NCBI RefSeq assembly: GCF_017355855.1
Contig: NZ_JAFEWD010000001.1
Span: 186,001 to 250,000 of the forward strand
Direction: 5' to 3'
Source: Pedobacter sp. SYSU D00535
GTDB lineage: Bacteria; Bacteroidota; Bacteroidia; Sphingobacteriales; Sphingobacteriaceae
Length of the DNA stretch: 64,000 nucleotides
Shown here: positions 60,364 through 64,000 of the stretch, piece after piece
How positions within the stretch are numbered: the first letter of the stretch is position 1
Layout of the letters: each line of letters begins with the position of its first letter
Made by a program: the position numbers and the translations under genes
Notes under the pieces: model-generated
What the model was told of the DNA's origin: nothing
What the model saw: the letters and a program-made list of their open reading frames with translations, nothing else
The model's database searches: none

Positions 60364-61758
60364 ATGAATACCCGAACATATATAAACAGGGCTTTACTAT
60401 TTGGCGGCCTGCTGCTGCTGGTAGCTTCTTGCCGCATCGGCAAGAATTATCAGCGGCCCGACTTGAATACAGAGAACCTTTACAGGGATGTAAATAGCAC
60501 AGATACCACGAATATTGGTGCGATGCAATGGTCGCAGGTTTTTGGCGACGCTTTACTTCAGGAGCTGATCAGGGAAGGTCTTGAGAAAAATCTGGACCTG
60601 AAGATTGCCTATACTCGCATTGAACAGTCAGAGGCCTACTTCAGACAGAGCCGCGCTGCCTTCCTGCCTTCAGTAAATGCGAATGCAAGTGCTACCGTGA
60701 ACAGGCTGTCAAACGCACAGGGCCGGCAGTTCCTCAACAACACCCGGATTTATCAGCTGGGATTGAGTTCGAGCTGGGAGGCCGACATCTGGGGACGATT
60801 AAGAAGTAGCAAGCGTGCCAGTTTAGCCACTCTTTTGGGTAGCGAAGCCTATGCACGGGCGGTAAAAACAAGTATCGTCAGTGGTGTTGCCAACTACTAT
60901 TATCAGCTTCTGGCGCTGGATCAGCAACTGGCCATCACCGAGCAGACTGTAAAAAACTGGACGGAGATCGTGGAAACGATGAAAACGCTAAAGGAAGCTG
61001 CTCTCGTTACCGGAGCGGCGGTGGTGCAAAGTGAGGCAAGCCGATACGCAGCAGAAGTGACTATTCCGGATCTTAGACTTCGCATCCGCGAGACGGAAAA
61101 TGCGCTGAATATCCTGCTGGGAAGAAATCCGGGCGCTGTAAGGCGTAACCGTTTATCGGAACAAACGCTGCCTTCCCAGCTAGAGGTAGGTGTTCCCGCC
61201 CAGCTGTTAGCGCTTCGTCCGGATGTGCAGCAGGCGGAGTATAACTTCCGCTACTTTTTCGAAAATACGAATGTTGCCAGAAGCTATTTCTATCCTGCAC
61301 TTACCATTACAGCAAATGGCGGGTTTTCCAACATTGCCCTGACGGACTTCTTTAGCAGCAATTCCGTCTTTGGGAACCTGGTAGGTGGTTTAGCGCAGCC
61401 TATTTTTAACAGACGGATTAACAAAACCCGATTGGAGGTAGCAAGAGCACAGCAGACCGAGGCCTTGCTGAACTTCGAACGCTCCCTGCTAAATGCGGGA
61501 CAAGAAGTATCAGACGCACTGGCATCTTTTGAAGCATCGAAAGAGAAAACAACAACGAGGACCAATCAATTGGCCGCCTTGCAGAAGTCGGTGGAATTTA
61601 GCCAGGAGTTGCTGAAGTATGGCCGCTCTAACTATACTGAAGTGCTGAACGCGCGCCAGAGCTTGTTGGGTGCTGAATTAGCGAGGGTGAACGACCAGCT
61701 TCAGGGTCTGCAGTCGATGGTGGAGCTGTATCGCTCGCTCGGCGGCGGATGGAAATAA
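60364..61758 (+). CDS. TolC/NodT-type outer-membrane efflux channel
   Basis: The 464-residue protein has a lipobox VASC (Cys23). It shows two OEP repeats of long helical segments: NLDLKIAYTRIEQSEAYFRQSRAAFLPSV, ALDQQLAITEQTVKNWTEIVETMK and RPDVQQAEYNFRYFF, then TLEVARAQQTEALLNFE-like helices and the final KSVEFSQELLKYGRSNYTEVLNARQSL. It completes a three-part RND system. A hairpin follows and ends the operon. Confidence 0.95.
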   Translation: MNTRTYINRALLFGGLLLLVASCRIGKNYQRPDLNTENLYRDVNSTDTTNIGAMQWSQVFGDALLQELIREGLEKNLDLKIAYTRIEQSEAYFRQSRAAFLPSVNANASATVNRLSNAQGRQFLNNTRIYQLGLSSSWEADIWGRLRSSKRASLATLLGSEAYARAVKTSIVSGVANYYYQLLALDQQLAITEQTVKNWTEIVETMKTLKEAALVTGAAVVQSEASRYAAEVTIPDLRLRIRETENALNILLGRNPGAVRRNRLSEQTLPSQLEVGVPAQLLALRPDVQQAEYNFRYFFENTNVARSYFYPALTITANGGFSNIALTDFFSSNSVFGNLVGGLAQPIFNRRINKTRLEVARAQQTEALLNFERSLLNAGQEVSDALASFEASKEKTTTRTNQLAALQKSVEFSQELLKYGRSNYTEVLNARQSLLGAELARVNDQLQGLQSMVELYRSLGGGWK

Positions 61759-61767
61759 AAGAAAAAA

Positions 61768-61786
61768 CCTGGTCTGAGGGGCCAGG
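61768..61786 (+). terminator. Bidirectional terminator between the RND operon and DUF5686
   Basis: CCTGG pairs with CCAGG, with an A-run on the left (61762-61767) and CTTTTTCTTTT on the right. It can serve both convergent genes. Confidence 0.75.
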
Positions 61787-61808
61787 CTTTTTCTTTTACC
61801 TGATTTCC

Positions 61809-64000
61809 TTAGTTTTTAAATTGGAACAAGGTAGCAATACCGATACGCAGCCCCAATTCATTAAAGTCTCTATCCCTGAAAGAGGCAGCAGCTTCAATCC
61901 GGAAAACCCGGAAAACATTGTCGAGCGCATAGCCTACCTCATAATAATGGGGCGAGGACGAGGTTTTCAGATAACTGACGAAGAGGTTTTCTTTCAATCC
62001 CATAAATCGTATCTCCGGAATCCGGGTCAGAAGTAACTTGCGGGCTTTGTAGTAGGTATGTGCGCTAACATACAACTTATTAGTGCTGTAGATATAATAA
62101 TCGAGGAGACGAAACGAATCCGCGGGCTTCAGACTAGTAAGTATGGTTCGGTTTCCGTCGAAGTGCTGATAGTCCATAAAAAAAGTGCTTTTGCTAGACA
62201 GGAAACTACCTCCAGCCACTTCAAATTGCACTGCGCTCCCGGCGCCTACACTGAAGGAATGATTCAGTCCGACCTTGAGGTGATCATAATCAACCTCGCT
62301 GTTTAGAACGTCAGCAATTCCTTTCCTGAAACCCAGAAAAAGCTCAGGAGAACCTTCCAGCTCCGCTCGCTTCTTGCCGTTCACTACCCGGTATTTTTGA
62401 ATGGGACGATAGCTTAAGTCGAAAGCTAAAGTCAGCGCACCGTGTTGCGGGAAGGAAGTATTTGAGCGCTCGATGTTCAGCGGGGCGTTGGGCGTAAAGG
62501 CCCTCTTGTCGCGGTAAAAGAGGCTGTAATTTGCGGTGTTAAAGAGTTCATTTCGTCGTGCCCATTCCAGAGAGGTGTTCAGCTGAAAGAATGGGGAGGG
62601 CTTGTACTGAAATGCGGCATTGACGTAATTTTTTTCGAAGATCTTCATGAAATTGCGGCGATAAAGCAGTGTACTGGCTGTGTTTACCCAGGGATGGATG
62701 GGATTTTCAGGATTAAACTGCTGAACGAAGCTGCCGCCTTCAACACTCCACCTGTGGCTGGTTCCTCTAAGAAAACTCAGGGCAGCCTTTCCGTATAATG
62801 ACTCACTTGAAGTTCCATAACGAACCGCGGGCTCCAATAGAACAGATCGGACACTATCGAGCTGGACTTTCAAATCTCCGCTGAGGTTAAAATTAAAGCC
62901 TTCGACTGTGTTATAATAGAATTGAGTAATGCTTGGATTAATAGAAACGGTACTACTTTTTGAAAGGCGATAGCGATCGCCGAAAAGCAAATCTTTGGGA
63001 CCGAACTTTGCTTTTTTTGCGCGGGCAGCCAAAGTGGAGTCCTTAAGCTGTTTTACTGCTTCAACTTTTGCTAAAGAGTCGTCCCTTTTATATCCCTGTT
63101 GTTCTTTCAAGGTAAGAGGCAGCGGCCTAATGCTATCCCAATAAGCTGAATCTCGCTTAGCAGCTTCCTTATCTATAGAAAAACTGTGGTCGCTGAGCAC
63201 TTCCGGTTTCTTGTTATTCTGCGTAAGCTGCTCTTTTTCGTACTCTTCAAGTGCTTTCAGATATTCTTTCCGGGTGAGTGGCTCGTCAGAGTTCAGGATA
63301 TCCAGACTGTTTTTTTTTCCAGGTTCCTTTACTGTCAGCTCTACCGGCACCTCCTCCACTTTCTCGTCAATCAGCGCTGTCCTGGTAAGGAGATCCGGGT
63401 TCAGTTCCACTTTAAAATTATTGCAGGAAACCAGGTACCGGTACTCGCCCGCAAACCCCAATGCTTTGCCCGAAAATACATACTGGTGGGTAACAGGCAT
63501 CCAGAGGGCCTTTGCCACCTCCGAGTAGTTTTGTTTCATGTGTATCGGAAAACCCATCAGGTAGGCGGAAAGATCAAGGCTATGAATTGCCCAATAATCA
63601 TCGATGATATAAATTGTCCCCTGAAACACGTTATCTCCTTTCGACCGTGGAGTAACGCGGATTTTAAAGATAGAAAGCTCTCCCTCGTTAAAGCTTCCCA
63701 AGTATTCAAATTTATAGTAAGCGAAGGCCGAGCCGGCGAGAGGGGAAACGAAAGCCGCTACACGGTCGCTATAAAAGCTTTGGTTAATAAACGTGGCGGG
63801 CGATGCAGTTGGAGCTTGATTGCTTCCGATTGTTCGGACCGAAATAACTTTTTCCTCTACTTTATTAGGTCTCGTGAATTTTATCCTGCTTACTGATTCA
63901 GTCGTATAAGCCTCGTCCAGCTTTACACCTTCCTTTTTTATTTTATTCTTCAGAAAAAAAGGCACCTTATCCAATTCGCCCGTCCCCCTGATATAGGCCG
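61809..64000 (-). CDS. DUF5686-family outer-membrane protein (5' end outside window)
   Basis: The frame is open to the right edge (residues before the TTG at 63974 read AYIRGTGEL), so the start is missing. About 730 residues are visible. The first part matches the DUF5686 family: SVSRIKFTRPNKVEEKVI, QSFYSDRVAAFVSPLAGSAFAYYKFEYLG, KGDNVFQGTIYIIDDYWAIHSLDL and PVTHQYVF. The last 350 residues look like an outer-membrane barrel and end LRIGIATLFQFKN. The N-terminal carboxypeptidase-regulatory-like domain would lie outside. Function is unknown; the family is common in Bacteroidota and is probably surface-exposed. It is convergent with the RND operon. Confidence 0.85.
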   Translation of the reverse strand, partial: AYIRGTGELDKVPFFLKNKIKKEGVKLDEAYTTESVSRIKFTRPNKVEEKVISVRTIGSNQAPTASPATFINQSFYSDRVAAFVSPLAGSAFAYYKFEYLGSFNEGELSIFKIRVTPRSKGDNVFQGTIYIIDDYWAIHSLDLSAYLMGFPIHMKQNYSEVAKALWMPVTHQYVFSGKALGFAGEYRYLVSCNNFKVELNPDLLTRTALIDEKVEEVPVELTVKEPGKKNSLDILNSDEPLTRKEYLKALEEYEKEQLTQNNKKPEVLSDHSFSIDKEAAKRDSAYWDSIRPLPLTLKEQQGYKRDDSLAKVEAVKQLKDSTLAARAKKAKFGPKDLLFGDRYRLSKSSTVSINPSITQFYYNTVEGFNFNLSGDLKVQLDSVRSVLLEPAVRYGTSSESLYGKAALSFLRGTSHRWSVEGGSFVQQFNPENPIHPWVNTASTLLYRRNFMKIFEKNYVNAAFQYKPSPFFQLNTSLEWARRNELFNTANYSLFYRDKRAFTPNAPLNIERSNTSFPQHGALTLAFDLSYRPIQKYRVVNGKKRAELEGSPELFLGFRKGIADVLNSEVDYDHLKVGLNHSFSVGAGSAVQFEVAGGSFLSSKSTFFMDYQHFDGNRTILTSLKPADSFRLLDYYIYSTNKLYVSAHTYYKARKLLLTRIPEIRFMGLKENLFVSYLKTSSSPHYYEVGYALDNVFRVFRIEAAASFRDRDFNELGLRIGIATLFQFKN

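Noticed and set aside
63186-63896. Plus-strand open frame of 236 residues opposite DUF5686
   Set aside because: Antisense to a family-matched gene; composition looks like reverse-strand codon use.
1-64000. CRISPR arrays, restriction systems, abortive-infection or toxin-antitoxin genes
   Set aside because: No regularly spaced direct repeats with unique spacers and no matching protein motifs were seen; the repeats present are palindromic and irregularly spaced.

Overview
The window looks like a chromosomal segment of a member of the Bacteroidota, probably close to the Sphingobacteriales or Cytophagales. The reasons are three SusC/SusD pairs, an ECF sigma/FecR pair in front of one of them, DUF5686, DUF1810, DUF2200 and DUF1206 family proteins, many short Cys lipoproteins, and starts that mostly lack a Shine-Dalgarno sequence. 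Several starts are preceded by the Bacteroidota promoter pattern TTG-N(18-21)-TAnnTTTG. I found no rRNA, tRNA, CRISPR array, phage or intact transposase gene.

Left part (1-23 kb, mixed strands). The window opens inside a helicase gene. A secreted protein, a TonB plug-only protein, a YegD-like Hsp70, two PAS sensor histidine kinases and a PQQ-type propeller protein follow. Between them lie gene-poor stretches (1.5-1.75, 2.9-4.2, 5.5-5.7, 9.5-10.1 and 10.85-11.16 kb) packed with small perfect palindromes. One of these carries a frameshifted copy of the 3' end of the nearby luciferase-like monooxygenase gene. Next come a DoxX protein, a 52-residue glycine-zipper protein, a hemerythrin/DUF5602 pair, a divergent cupin-MarR pair with a well-placed palindromic operator, an M48 membrane protease, an EamA exporter, DUF1810 and an exported FAD oxidoreductase.

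Middle part (23-47 kb, all on +). This holds three polymer- or glycan-uptake loci. Locus 1 is SusC-SusD followed by a secreted endonuclease/exonuclease/phosphatase-family hydrolase, then a sorbosone-dehydrogenase-like lipoprotein. Locus 2 is SusC-SusD-GH43, probably for arabinose-containing glycans. Locus 3 is ECF sigma-FecR-(STN)SusC-SusD, a trans-envelope signalling uptake system. Perfect hairpins close several of these units.

Right part (47-64 kb). A three-gene unit (His-rich small protein, TonB receptor, His-rich lipoprotein), with its own consensus promoter and a terminator, looks like a metal-uptake system and is the best candidate here for something little described. It is followed by a DUF5060 glycosidase-like protein, DUF2200, a lipoprotein with two NPxHGxPGHxC motifs, a PQQ glucose/sorbosone dehydrogenase, and a MarR-controlled RND efflux operon (adaptor, pump, outer-membrane channel). 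A DUF5686 gene on the minus strand runs off the right edge.

All functional calls come from reading motifs by eye. No database search was run.
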